From the NCBI GenBank assembly GCA_001689535.1, contig LUJP01000111.1, positions 11,300-20,406 of the forward strand: a stretch of DNA of 9,107 nucleotides, given 5' to 3'. Below are positions 1 to 6,265 of this stretch, one piece after another. The first letter of the stretch is position 1. Each line of letters starts with the position of its first letter. The notes below the pieces were generated by a model. It saw only the letters and a program-made list of their open reading frames with translations, ran no database searches and was not told the origin of the DNA. Origin of the DNA: Bacteroidales bacterium M5 (GTDB taxonomy: Bacteria; Bacteroidota; Bacteroidia; Bacteroidales; Muribaculaceae). The translations under genes and the position numbers were made by a program.

Positions 1-2721
1 CGCATGACCCAGGAAATCATGATCATGAAACGGGCCAACATCAACCACGTCCGCAACTCACACTACCCCGACGACCCCTACTGGTACTACCTCACAGACA
101 AATACGGCATCTACCTCGAAGACGAAGCCAACCTCGAAAGCCACGAATACTACTACGGCAACGCATCACTCTCCCACGTCCCCGAATTCGAAAACGCCCA
201 CGTAGCGCGCAACATCGAAATGGTCCGCTCCAACGTCAACTCACCCTCAATCGTCATCTGGAGCCTCGGCAACGAAGCCGGACCCGGCAAAAACTTCGTC
301 ACAGCCTACAACGCCATCAAAGCCTTCGACACCACACGCCCCGTACAGTACGAACGCAACAACGACATCGTCGACATCGGCTCCAACCAATACCCCTCCA
401 TCGCATGGGTCAACGAAGCCGTAAAAGGCAAAATGAAACTCAACTACCCCTTCCACATCTCCGAATACGCCCACTCCATGGGCAACGCCCTCGGCAACCT
501 CGTCGACTACTGGAACGCAATCGAAAGCACCAACTTCTTCATCGGAGGAGCCATCTGGGACTGGATCGACCAAAGCCTCTACAACTACGACCCCAAGACC
601 CGCCAGCGCTACCTCGCATTCGGAGGCGACTTCGGCGACCGCCCCACCGACGGACAATTTGTCATGAACGGCATACTCTTCGGCGACCTCACACCCAAAC
701 CACAGCTCGCCGAAGTCAAAAAAGTCTACCAGAACATCGCCATAACACCCGTCGACATCGCCAAAGGACAGATCGAAGTATTCAACAAAAACTACTTCAC
801 ACCCCTCGACGACTACACCACCACATGGACCCTCTACGAAGACGGACAACCCATACAGACCGGCAACGCACTCCAGGGACCCCGCATCGCACTCCAGCCC
901 CGCCAGCGCCAGATCTACACCGTCCCCTTCGACACCACACTCATCAAACCCTGCAACGAATACTACCTCAACATCGACTACCGCCTCGCCAGCGACCGCC
1001 CATGGGCCAAAGCCGGCTACACACAGATGTCCGAACAGCTCGAGATCAACCGACCCGAACGCCCACGCTGCATGCGCGGCATAGCCGGACAGATAGGCAA
1101 GATCGACATCAACCGCAAAGGCAACACACAGACCATCACCGGACAAGGATTTGAAGCCCGCTTCTCCCTCATATCCGGCACACTCCAGAGCCTCACCTAC
1201 GACGGCCACAACGTCATCGTACCCGGCCACGGACCCACACTCGACGCATTCCGCGCCTACCTCAACAACGACAACTGGGCCTACGGACAATGGTTTGCCA
1301 ACGGACTCTACAACCTCAAGCACAAAGTCACCGCCTGCGAGACATTCACCGACCGCTTCGGCAACGCCGTCCTCTCCTTCACCATCGAAAGCCAGGCACC
1401 GCGCGGCGGACGAATGACCGGAGGCAACGGCAACGCATCAGGCACCTACGCCATCGATGAAAGCCAGTCAGCCATCTTCGGCCCCGACGACTTCCGCTTC
1501 ACCACCAACCAGATATGGACCGTCTACCCCGACGGATCCGTCGAACTCAACGCCGTCATCTCATCCAACAACCCCGCCGCAGTGCTCCCCCGCCTCGGCT
1601 ACACCATGGAAGTGCCCGACGACCTCCCGCAGTTCACCTACTACGGACGCGGACCCGAAGAAAACTATGCCGACCGCAAGACCGGCCAGTTTATCGGACT
1701 CTACAGCGCACCCGTAGCCAGCATGTTCACACCCTACACCCGCCCGCAGAGCTGCGGCAACCGTGAAGAAGTGCGCTGGGCCGCACTCACCGACAGCAAC
1801 GGAAGCGGAGTCATGTTCGTCGCACCCGACAAAATGTCCGCCACAGCCATACCCTATACAGAGATGGAACTCCTCCTGGCCGACCACACCTACAAACTCC
1901 CCTCGAAAAAAAACACCACACTCCACCTCGACCTCGGAGTGACCGGACTCGGCGGCAACAGCTGCGGACAAGGCGGCCCACTTGAAAACGACCGCGTAAA
2001 AGCCACAGAACACCGCTTCACATTCATCATCCGGCCCACACACCCCGGCGACACCCTCTCCCAGAACGCCAAAGTGCGCGGAGGCGGCCTCCAGCCCATC
2101 GGCATCAGCCGCTCACGCTCAGGCCAACTCACCATCTCATCGCCCGACCCCACGGCCAAAATCCTCTACACCGACGGAACATCGCGCCGGCCGCGCCTCT
2201 ACACAGCCCCATTCCCATTCAAGCAGGGCGGCACCGTCAAGGCATGGCTCAAAGACACACCCACAGTCTACACATCGATGACACTCCCGCGCATCGAAAC
2301 CATCGCCACACAGGCCACCTACGCCAGCAGCCAGGAACCCGACTATGGCGAAGCCACCAACCTCACCGACGGCGACCCGACCACCATCTGGCACACCATG
2401 TATTCCGTCACCGTAGCACCCTATCCCCACTGGGTCGACTTCGACGCCGGAGAACCTAAGACCATCAAAGGCATCAACTACCTCCCGCGTCAGGACGGCA
2501 ACTCCACCGGCACAGTCAAAGACTACGAAATCTACATCAGCACCGACGGCAGCCAGTGGGGCGAGCCCGTAGCCAAAGGCACCTTCGACAAAGGCGCATC
2601 GCAGAAGACTGTCACCTTCGCCAGCCCCGTCAAAGGCCGCTACATCCGCTTCATGGCCCTCAGCGCACAGGACGGACGCGACTACGCCTCCGGATCCGAA
2701 TTTGAAGTGATCGCCGAATAA
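1..2721 (+). CDS. GH2 beta-galactosidase, 5'-truncated, with chitobiase-C-like and F5/8 type C domains
   Basis: This is the C-terminal part of a glycoside hydrolase family 2 beta-galactosidase, a retaining enzyme that removes terminal beta-linked galactose from glycans. The frame is open from base 1, so the ATG at 4 is internal; by comparison with E. coli LacZ roughly 370 N-terminal residues are missing, including any signal peptide. Numbering from Met at base 4: SHYPDDP (19-25) and DEANLESH (40-47) match LacZ, with E45 and H47 at the magnesium ligand positions. E91 in SLGNEAG is the expected acid/base and E154 in HISEYAHSMGN the expected nucleophile. The barrel ends near 240, a beta-sandwich follows to about 345, and the large C-terminal galactosidase domain spans about 370-680 (YYGRGPEENYADR at 546-558). 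Residues 700-755 resemble a chitobiase C-terminal module and 770-903 an F5/8 type C (discoidin) fold, probably glycan-binding. Codons are strikingly C-ending. The family is secure; the natural substrate is unknown. Confidence 0.95.
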   Translation, partial: RMTQEIMIMKRANINHVRNSHYPDDPYWYYLTDKYGIYLEDEANLESHEYYYGNASLSHVPEFENAHVARNIEMVRSNVNSPSIVIWSLGNEAGPGKNFVTAYNAIKAFDTTRPVQYERNNDIVDIGSNQYPSIAWVNEAVKGKMKLNYPFHISEYAHSMGNALGNLVDYWNAIESTNFFIGGAIWDWIDQSLYNYDPKTRQRYLAFGGDFGDRPTDGQFVMNGILFGDLTPKPQLAEVKKVYQNIAITPVDIAKGQIEVFNKNYFTPLDDYTTTWTLYEDGQPIQTGNALQGPRIALQPRQRQIYTVPFDTTLIKPCNEYYLNIDYRLASDRPWAKAGYTQMSEQLEINRPERPRCMRGIAGQIGKIDINRKGNTQTITGQGFEARFSLISGTLQSLTYDGHNVIVPGHGPTLDAFRAYLNNDNWAYGQWFANGLYNLKHKVTACETFTDRFGNAVLSFTIESQAPRGGRMTGGNGNASGTYAIDESQSAIFGPDDFRFTTNQIWTVYPDGSVELNAVISSNNPAAVLPRLGYTMEVPDDLPQFTYYGRGPEENYADRKTGQFIGLYSAPVASMFTPYTRPQSCGNREEVRWAALTDSNGSGVMFVAPDKMSATAIPYTEMELLLADHTYKLPSKKNTTLHLDLGVTGLGGNSCGQGGPLENDRVKATEHRFTFIIRPTHPGDTLSQNAKVRGGGLQPIGISRSRSGQLTISSPDPTAKILYTDGTSRRPRLYTAPFPFKQGGTVKAWLKDTPTVYTSMTLPRIETIATQATYASSQEPDYGEATNLTDGDPTTIWHTMYSVTVAPYPHWVDFDAGEPKTIKGINYLPRQDGNSTGTVKDYEIYISTDGSQWGEPVAKGTFDKGASQKTVTFASPVKGRYIRFMALSAQDGRDYASGSEFEVIAE

Positions 2722-2736
2722 TCCCCCCCAGCCCCA

Positions 2737-2761
2737 GCGGGCGCCCCATCTCATAGCCCGC
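2737..2761 (+). other. Small hairpin in the galactosidase 3' flank
   Basis: GCGGGC at 2737-2742 pairs exactly with GCCCGC at 2756-2761 across a 13-nt loop. It begins 15 nt after the stop codon and has no T-tract, so it is not an intrinsic terminator on its own. It lies just upstream of the stronger terminator hairpin and may help protect the mRNA 3' end, or may be chance in C-rich DNA. Confidence 0.35.
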
Positions 2762-2782
2762 CCATGATCCACGCCACTCATC

Positions 2783-2823
2783 AAGGCGCTGCACCGACCA
2801 CCATACCGGCGCAGCGCCTTTTT
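2783..2823 (+). terminator. Intrinsic terminator after the beta-galactosidase gene
   Basis: A perfect 10-bp stem, AAGGCGCTGC (2783-2792) with GCAGCGCCTT (2811-2820), encloses an 18-nt loop and runs directly into a T-tract (TTTTT at 2819-2823). GC-rich stem plus T-run on the plus strand is the classical Rho-independent arrangement. It sits about 60 nt after the galactosidase stop and about 110 nt before the porin start, so the two genes are probably separate transcription units. The minus strand lacks a matching T-run, so it should act in one direction. Confidence 0.85.
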
Positions 2824-2876
2824 CATATCCCCCCCGATTAACACGCCCGCGCCAAAACCATCCCCCAGCCAGCCGC

Positions 2877-2912
2877 GTTATAAGTCCATAACCATATATT
2901 ACATACTTTCAC
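2877..2912 (+). promoter_or_regulatory. AT-rich island, possible porin promoter
   Basis: Between the terminator and the porin start, the otherwise C-rich sequence contains one AT-rich block with TTATAA and, near 2905, TACTTTC. The latter only loosely resembles the Bacteroidota -7 element TAnnTTTG, and I see no TTTG at the -33 position. A promoter is needed here because a terminator lies upstream, but the exact element is not resolved. Initiation just downstream would leave a leader of only about 15-25 nt. There is no Shine-Dalgarno sequence before the ATG at 2932. Confidence 0.3.
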
Positions 2913-2931
2913 AAACACACACTGATTCCCT

Positions 2932-4227
2932 ATGGAACACCCGCGCACCCTCCTGCTCGCCGCCGCCACACTCACGGCCGCAATCCTCTCCCCACGTGCC
3001 GCCGCACAAGAACCCGCCGACACATTTCTCATACCCGAACGAGCCATCGTAGCCACCGGCGACGCCGACAACGGCCGACACCTCGTCGGAATACTCTACA
3101 ACCCCGTCGAAGCCCACTTCACCGACCCCACGCCGCCACGCTTCCTCTTTCTCGACCGCGAAGGCAAAGTCGCATTCGGCATCGGCGGCTACATCAAAGG
3201 TTCCGCACGCTACGACTTCGACGGAGCTGTCGACGACGGCCCAAGCTTCTACACCCACGACATAGCCGTACCCAACCGCAGCGACCAGAACCAGGCACTC
3301 GGAGCCACATTCAACCACTCCGTAGTCTTCATGCAGCTCGTCGGCACCACAAGCCGCTTCGGCAACTACGAAGTCTACGTCATGACACGCTTCTCACAAG
3401 GCTCCGGCGACACCTACGGCGTACAGGTCAAGAAAGTCTACCTCCGGCTGGGCAACCTGATGGCCGGCTACAACCTCTCCCCGTGGATGGATCCGGGAGC
3501 AGCCGTCCCCGTAGTCGACGACCAGGGACCCTCCGGCTCAGCCTTCGCCTACAGCGCACAGGTGCGCTACACCCCAAAATTCGGACGCCACTGGGGAGCG
3601 TCATTCGCCCTTGAGATACCCCAGGCCGCAATGACCCTCACCGACCACACCCGCAAGATAGCCCAGCGCGTGCCCGACATATCGTCACACATACAATACA
3701 GCTGGCAAGGCGGACACAGCCACGTCCGACTGACAGCCATGCTCCGCAACCTCGTCTACCGCGACGAAGTCCGCAGCGACAACCGCTTCGTCACCGGCTA
3801 CGGATTCATGCTCAGCGGAGCCATCGGCATAGCCCCACAGCTCTCGCTGCTATGTCAGGCAAGCTACGGCCGAGGAATGGCCAACTACATCAACGACCTA
3901 AACGGCTACGGCTACGACCTCATACCCACATCCACCCCCGGACGTCTCACCGCCCCCCGTTCACTCGCATTCGAAGCCGGCGCACGCCTCGACGTCAGCC
4001 CATCGTTCTTCCTGACCGGATGCTACAGCCAGGCACGCGTCTACGACCAGCAGGCCATGGGTCCGCAGGCCTACCGCTACGCACAATACGCCACCGTCAG
4101 CGGATTCTACGACATCATACCCGACCTACGCCTCGGCCTGCAGTATATTTACGGCAACCGCGCCGACATGTCGGGCATCCACGGCCATGCCAACCGCGTC
4201 ACCGCCATGATACAATACAGCTTCTGA
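2932..4227 (+). CDS. DcaP-like outer-membrane porin
   Basis: This complete 431-residue protein is predicted to be an outer-membrane beta-barrel porin of the DcaP type, a trimeric family that passes small, often anionic, solutes. Residues 1-25 form a signal peptide ending in RAAA, with cleavage expected before Gln26. The barrel seems to begin around residue 80 (GIGGYIKGSARYDF). Family-like segments are FGNYEVYVMTRF (120-131 region), VYLRLGNLMAGYNLSPWMDP, the constriction-like stretch DDQGPSGSAF and SAQVRYTPKFG. Alternating polar and hydrophobic strands continue to the end, and the last residue is Phe, the usual BAM-recognition signature. A short, poorly conserved region (26-80) precedes the barrel; DcaP proteins often carry a periplasmic coiled coil here, but no heptad pattern is clear in this one. 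The gene follows a terminator, so it probably has its own promoter, and it converges with cls. The substrate cannot be read from sequence; proximity to a galactosidase makes a sugar possible but unproven. Confidence 0.85.
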   Translation: MEHPRTLLLAAATLTAAILSPRAAAQEPADTFLIPERAIVATGDADNGRHLVGILYNPVEAHFTDPTPPRFLFLDREGKVAFGIGGYIKGSARYDFDGAVDDGPSFYTHDIAVPNRSDQNQALGATFNHSVVFMQLVGTTSRFGNYEVYVMTRFSQGSGDTYGVQVKKVYLRLGNLMAGYNLSPWMDPGAAVPVVDDQGPSGSAFAYSAQVRYTPKFGRHWGASFALEIPQAAMTLTDHTRKIAQRVPDISSHIQYSWQGGHSHVRLTAMLRNLVYRDEVRSDNRFVTGYGFMLSGAIGIAPQLSLLCQASYGRGMANYINDLNGYGYDLIPTSTPGRLTAPRSLAFEAGARLDVSPSFFLTGCYSQARVYDQQAMGPQAYRYAQYATVSGFYDIIPDLRLGLQYIYGNRADMSGIHGHANRVTAMIQYSF

Positions 4228-4294
4228 TCCCCCTTCCCTCTATCCTCTCCTCCCTCCTCACTCTCTCCTCACTCTCTCCTCACTCTCTCCTTCC
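4228..4294 (+). promoter_or_regulatory. G-free, C-rich tract, candidate Rho-loading site after the porin gene
   Basis: The 67 nt right after the porin stop contain no G and only four A (4242, 4260, 4271, 4282); everything else is C or T. A long C-over-G bubble in nascent RNA is the known property of Rho utilisation sites. No GC-rich hairpin with a T-run is visible between the porin and cls, so Rho-dependent termination is a reasonable inference. On the other strand it forms a purine-rich tail just beyond the cls stop. Confidence 0.4.
4254..4291. repeat. 11-bp tandem repeat, about 3.4 copies
   Basis: The unit CCTCACTCTCT is repeated exactly at 4256-4266, 4267-4277 and 4278-4288. A partial CCT follows and a 2-nt match extends leftwards. 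The A residues fall exactly 11 bases apart. It lies in the spacer between convergent genes, inside the G-free tract, and is not translated in either neighbour. Such an array is prone to slippage, so copy number may vary between strains. Confidence 0.9.
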
Positions 4295-4329
4295 GGTCAC
4301 TCCGACTATTACGATTGGTCCGCCCCCCC

Positions 4330-5787
4330 TTACAGCACCGGGCTCATAAGCCTCACTATCGACTCCAGAGCCTTGTGCATCACCGGCCTACGGCGCCACT
4401 CCGCGCCCCTCACCCGCTCGCTGCATGCCTGGTCATCCTCAAACCTCCGCCGCAGCCTACTGTTGACCGACGGCGAATATATCATCATATTCGCCTCGAA
4501 ATTATGCTCGAAACTGCGGAAATCTATATTGGCCGAACCAACCGAACTGAAATCGTCGTCCACCACCACCACCTTGCTGTGGAGCATCCCACCGTCGTAG
4601 AAATAGATCTTCACCCCCGCCAGAATACACTCCTGCACATAGCTCCGCGAAGCATACGTCAATATCGCCGAATCACTACGCCGCGGCATCATCACCCTCA
4701 CGTCGACCCTCGACAGAGCCGCAGCCTGCAACCCCTTCAGCAGACTCTCCGTAGGCAGAAAATAAGGCGTCTGCACCCACACCCGCTTCTTCGCATTGCC
4801 TATGGCCTTCAGCAGCATGTACGATATATTGCTCCACTCGCTCGTAGGGCCGCACGTCAGCAGATTCATCCCCGCATCGCCCGGAGTCGAGGCCACACCG
4901 CCGGCTGCTTCAGCGCCGGCCACCCCCTCCTCTATCAGCTCCCGGCCCATGAAACGCCAGTCAACCGCAAAGCTGTATTGCAGCGCACCCACCGCCGGCC
5001 CCGTTATGCGCAGATGCGTGTCGCGCCACCCCGCAAAACCCTTGCCCCCGTCGGTATATCGGTCAGCGATGTTCATGCCGCCTATATAGCCCGTCGACCC
5101 GTCGATCACCACCAGCTTGCGGTGATTGCGCCAGTTGATGCGGGTGGCAAACGGCGGAAAAGCCACCCTGAAAAACGGATACACTTCAATGCCTGCCTCA
5201 CGCATGCTCCTGAAAAAAGAGTTCTTCGTGGCTATCGACCCTATATGGTCATATATAACCCTCACCTTCACCCCCGCACGCGCGCGCTCAATCAGCGCCT
5301 CAGCTATCCGCTGCCCCGTAGAGTCGTCTGAAAAAATATAATACTGCAGATTGATATACTCCCGTGCCCCGGCTATATCACGCTCCAGAGCCTCAAACTT
5401 CTCGCGGCCGTCGAATATCTCCACATCGTTGCCCCCATAATAGACACTTCCCGTCAGCGACTGCGCCAGCTGTATCTGCTGCCGCGTTTCGGCCGACATA
5501 TCCCTGAAATCCGGCTCACCAGCCTCCGGCATGGTCAGCTCACGCAACCGCCGGCGGTTGCGCCGCGATATCATGCGCGTGTTCTTGATGCTGCGGCCGA
5601 AAAACACATAGAGCACTATCCCCCCGATCGGAAACATCAGCAGCACGGTCACCCACGCGAGCGACTTCACCGGATTGCGGTTTTCCGACACAATGATACC
5701 CACTATGCTCAGTATCGTACCGGCATAGGCCACCGCCAAAGTCCAGTGGACCCACGGCGTGCGAATCATCTCCTCTATTGTCGACAT
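4330..5787 (-). CDS. cls: Cardiolipin synthase, phospholipase D superfamily
   Basis: This complete 485-residue protein is an inner-membrane cardiolipin synthase of the bacterial ClsA type, which condenses phosphatidylglycerol (in some family members other headgroup donors) into cardiolipin. Two membrane helices lie at about 12-34 and 41-63 and match the PLD N-terminal domain, including ENRNPVKSLAWV. The first HKD motif is H222-x-K224-x4-D229 (NHRKLVVIDG), followed by GYIGGMN. The second is H403-x-K405-x4-D410 (LHSKVVVVD), followed by VGSANIDFRSF. Both catalytic halves are therefore intact. An Ala/Gly-rich stretch (about 288-306) joins the halves. Length is normal for the family. The ATG is preceded by no Shine-Dalgarno sequence. 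Codons here prefer G- and T-ending forms, opposite to the two plus-strand genes. No clear minus-strand promoter was found. Convergence with the porin, with 102 bp between the stops, points to independent transcription. Confidence 0.95.
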   Translation of the reverse strand: MSTIEEMIRTPWVHWTLAVAYAGTILSIVGIIVSENRNPVKSLAWVTVLLMFPIGGIVLYVFFGRSIKNTRMISRRNRRRLRELTMPEAGEPDFRDMSAETRQQIQLAQSLTGSVYYGGNDVEIFDGREKFEALERDIAGAREYINLQYYIFSDDSTGQRIAEALIERARAGVKVRVIYDHIGSIATKNSFFRSMREAGIEVYPFFRVAFPPFATRINWRNHRKLVVIDGSTGYIGGMNIADRYTDGGKGFAGWRDTHLRITGPAVGALQYSFAVDWRFMGRELIEEGVAGAEAAGGVASTPGDAGMNLLTCGPTSEWSNISYMLLKAIGNAKKRVWVQTPYFLPTESLLKGLQAAALSRVDVRVMMPRRSDSAILTYASRSYVQECILAGVKIYFYDGGMLHSKVVVVDDDFSSVGSANIDFRSFEHNFEANMMIYSPSVNSRLRRRFEDDQACSERVRGAEWRRRPVMHKALESIVRLMSPVL

Positions 5788-5793
5788 CAGTAG

Positions 5794-5907
5794 CTATAAT
5801 GTAAGTTTTAGAGTATGTTTGATTTTAACACGAAGAAATATATATGGACTTCTTTCTATCCCTTCAAAGGTCTTTTCGGGCAATTTCCGCCAGGTTTCAT
5901 CGGTCAC
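5794..5907 (-). other. Possible 37-codon ORF or conserved intergenic element upstream of cls
   Basis: On the minus strand, a stop-free stretch runs from 5928 to a stop codon at 5794-5796, just seven bases upstream of the cls start. From a GTG at 5905-5907 it would give 37 residues, beginning VTDETWRKLPEKTFEGIERS and continuing SPYIFLRVK. The first two thirds look unusually protein-like for intergenic DNA (charged and aromatic mixture), then the tail is a poor Lys/Leu/Thr stretch. No ATG and no Shine-Dalgarno were found. It could be a small leader peptide for cls, the 3' remnant of a decayed gene, a multi-copy intergenic repeat, or chance. I do not recognise a family. Confidence 0.25.
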
Positions 5908-5920
5908 GATGCACGCATCG
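5907..5920. repeat. Perfect palindrome CGATGCACGCATCG arms
   Basis: Six-base arms CGATGC (5907-5912) and GCATCG (5915-5920) flank AC. As RNA this could fold as a 5-bp stem with a 4-nt loop; as DNA it could be a dimeric regulator site. It lies about 120 bp upstream of cls, overlapping the start of the short minus-strand frame. No T-run follows on either strand. Confidence 0.4.
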
Positions 5921-6080
5921 CTCCCTCCTCAACTGACGCTAATCTCTCAGAAAATCCTCTTTGAGTGAACAGCAGTGAAATTCAAACACTCTTTTAATCC
6001 GCGCTAAAATTAACAAATATTCCATCCATCCGCCTAATTAATGCTCATTTTTCTCCACTCTGTGCAAACTTCGGTCATTC

Positions 6081-6098
6081 AGTTACAATATAGTTACA
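6081..6098 (+). repeat. Two AGTTACA direct repeats, 11 bp apart
   Basis: AGTTACA occurs at 6081-6087 and again at 6092-6098, a spacing of 11 bp, about one helical turn. The block lies roughly 40-55 bp upstream of the -7 promoter match at 6137-6144, a position where an activator could bind. Sequence alone cannot separate this from chance in AT-rich DNA. Confidence 0.35.
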
Positions 6099-6136
6099 TT
6101 CATTAACATTCTATAGCCCGAATTATCCATATTGCA

Positions 6137-6144
6137 TAACTTTG
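6137..6144 (+). promoter_or_regulatory. Bacteroidota-type -7 element for the secreted-protein gene
   Basis: TAACTTTG matches the Bacteroidota sigma-ABfr -7 consensus TAnnTTTG exactly, in an AT-rich region on the correct strand. Transcription would begin near 6150-6152, giving a leader of about 115 nt. The -33 TTTG element is not evident at the usual 19-21 bp spacing, so it may depend on an activator, or the match may be fortuitous. Confidence 0.5.
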
Positions 6145-6155
6145 CCGACGTTACA

Positions 6156-6181
6156 GAGACAGACCGATCACGATCTGTTTC
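6156..6181 (+). promoter_or_regulatory. Leader hairpin at the predicted mRNA 5' end
   Basis: Bases 6156-6166 pair with 6171-6181 around the loop ATCA, giving an 11-position stem with ten pairs (one a G-U at 6158/6179) and one C/A mismatch (6164/6173). It starts about five bases after the expected transcription start. It is not followed by a T-run, so it is not an intrinsic terminator. A 5'-stabilising stem or a protein-binding leader element are the simplest readings. Confidence 0.5.
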
Positions 6182-6265
6182 GACCGCTCTTGCCTACAAT
6201 GCTTAATTTGCTTATACGCAAACATTTATTTCATATATACTAACTTAAAAAACAGGACAGAGATT

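Larger units (their letters stand above)
5788..6265. other. Long intergenic region between divergent genes
   Basis: About 480 bp separate the cls start (minus) from the secreted-protein start (plus). It is AT-richer than the left part of the window. I see no convincing protein gene: a plus-strand frame of 69 codons starting at 5759 overlaps the cls start and has no family-like features. Contents described separately: a short minus-strand reading frame (5794-5928), a palindrome (5907-5920), direct AGTTACA repeats (6081-6098), a -7 promoter match (6137-6144) and a leader hairpin (6156-6181). The stretch 5930-6080 holds nothing I can name. Confidence 0.7.

Noticed and set aside
405..1154. Plus-strand +1-type frame of 249 codons
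   Set aside because: It is a low-complexity Arg/His/Pro/Gln product of the same skewed DNA inside the galactosidase.
247..1323. Long minus-strand open frame of 358 codons opposite the galactosidase
   Set aside because: It is a shadow created by the C-ending codon bias of the real gene. Its translation is dominated by Val, Gly, Asp and Glu with no recognisable fold, and the plus-strand frame has clear GH2 motifs.
1..4227. A polysaccharide utilisation locus or operon of galactosidase plus porin
   Set aside because: No SusC/SusD pair, sulfatase, other glycoside hydrolase or sensor is present in the window, and a strong terminator separates the two genes.
4254..4291. CRISPR array
   Set aside because: The repeats are 11 bp, contiguous and without spacers.
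4228..4329. Intrinsic terminator for cls on the minus strand
   Set aside because: The sequence beyond the cls stop has a G-run and purine-rich repeats but no inverted repeat followed by a T-run.
4315..5331. Plus-strand open frame of 338 codons
   Set aside because: It lies antisense to cls, is rich in His, Arg and Pro, and has no family features, while cls shows both HKD motifs and membrane helices.
5759..5968. Plus-strand 69-codon frame across the cls start
   Set aside because: It overlaps the cls start antisense, has no ribosome binding site and no recognisable features; only the opposite-strand frame in this stretch looks slightly protein-like.
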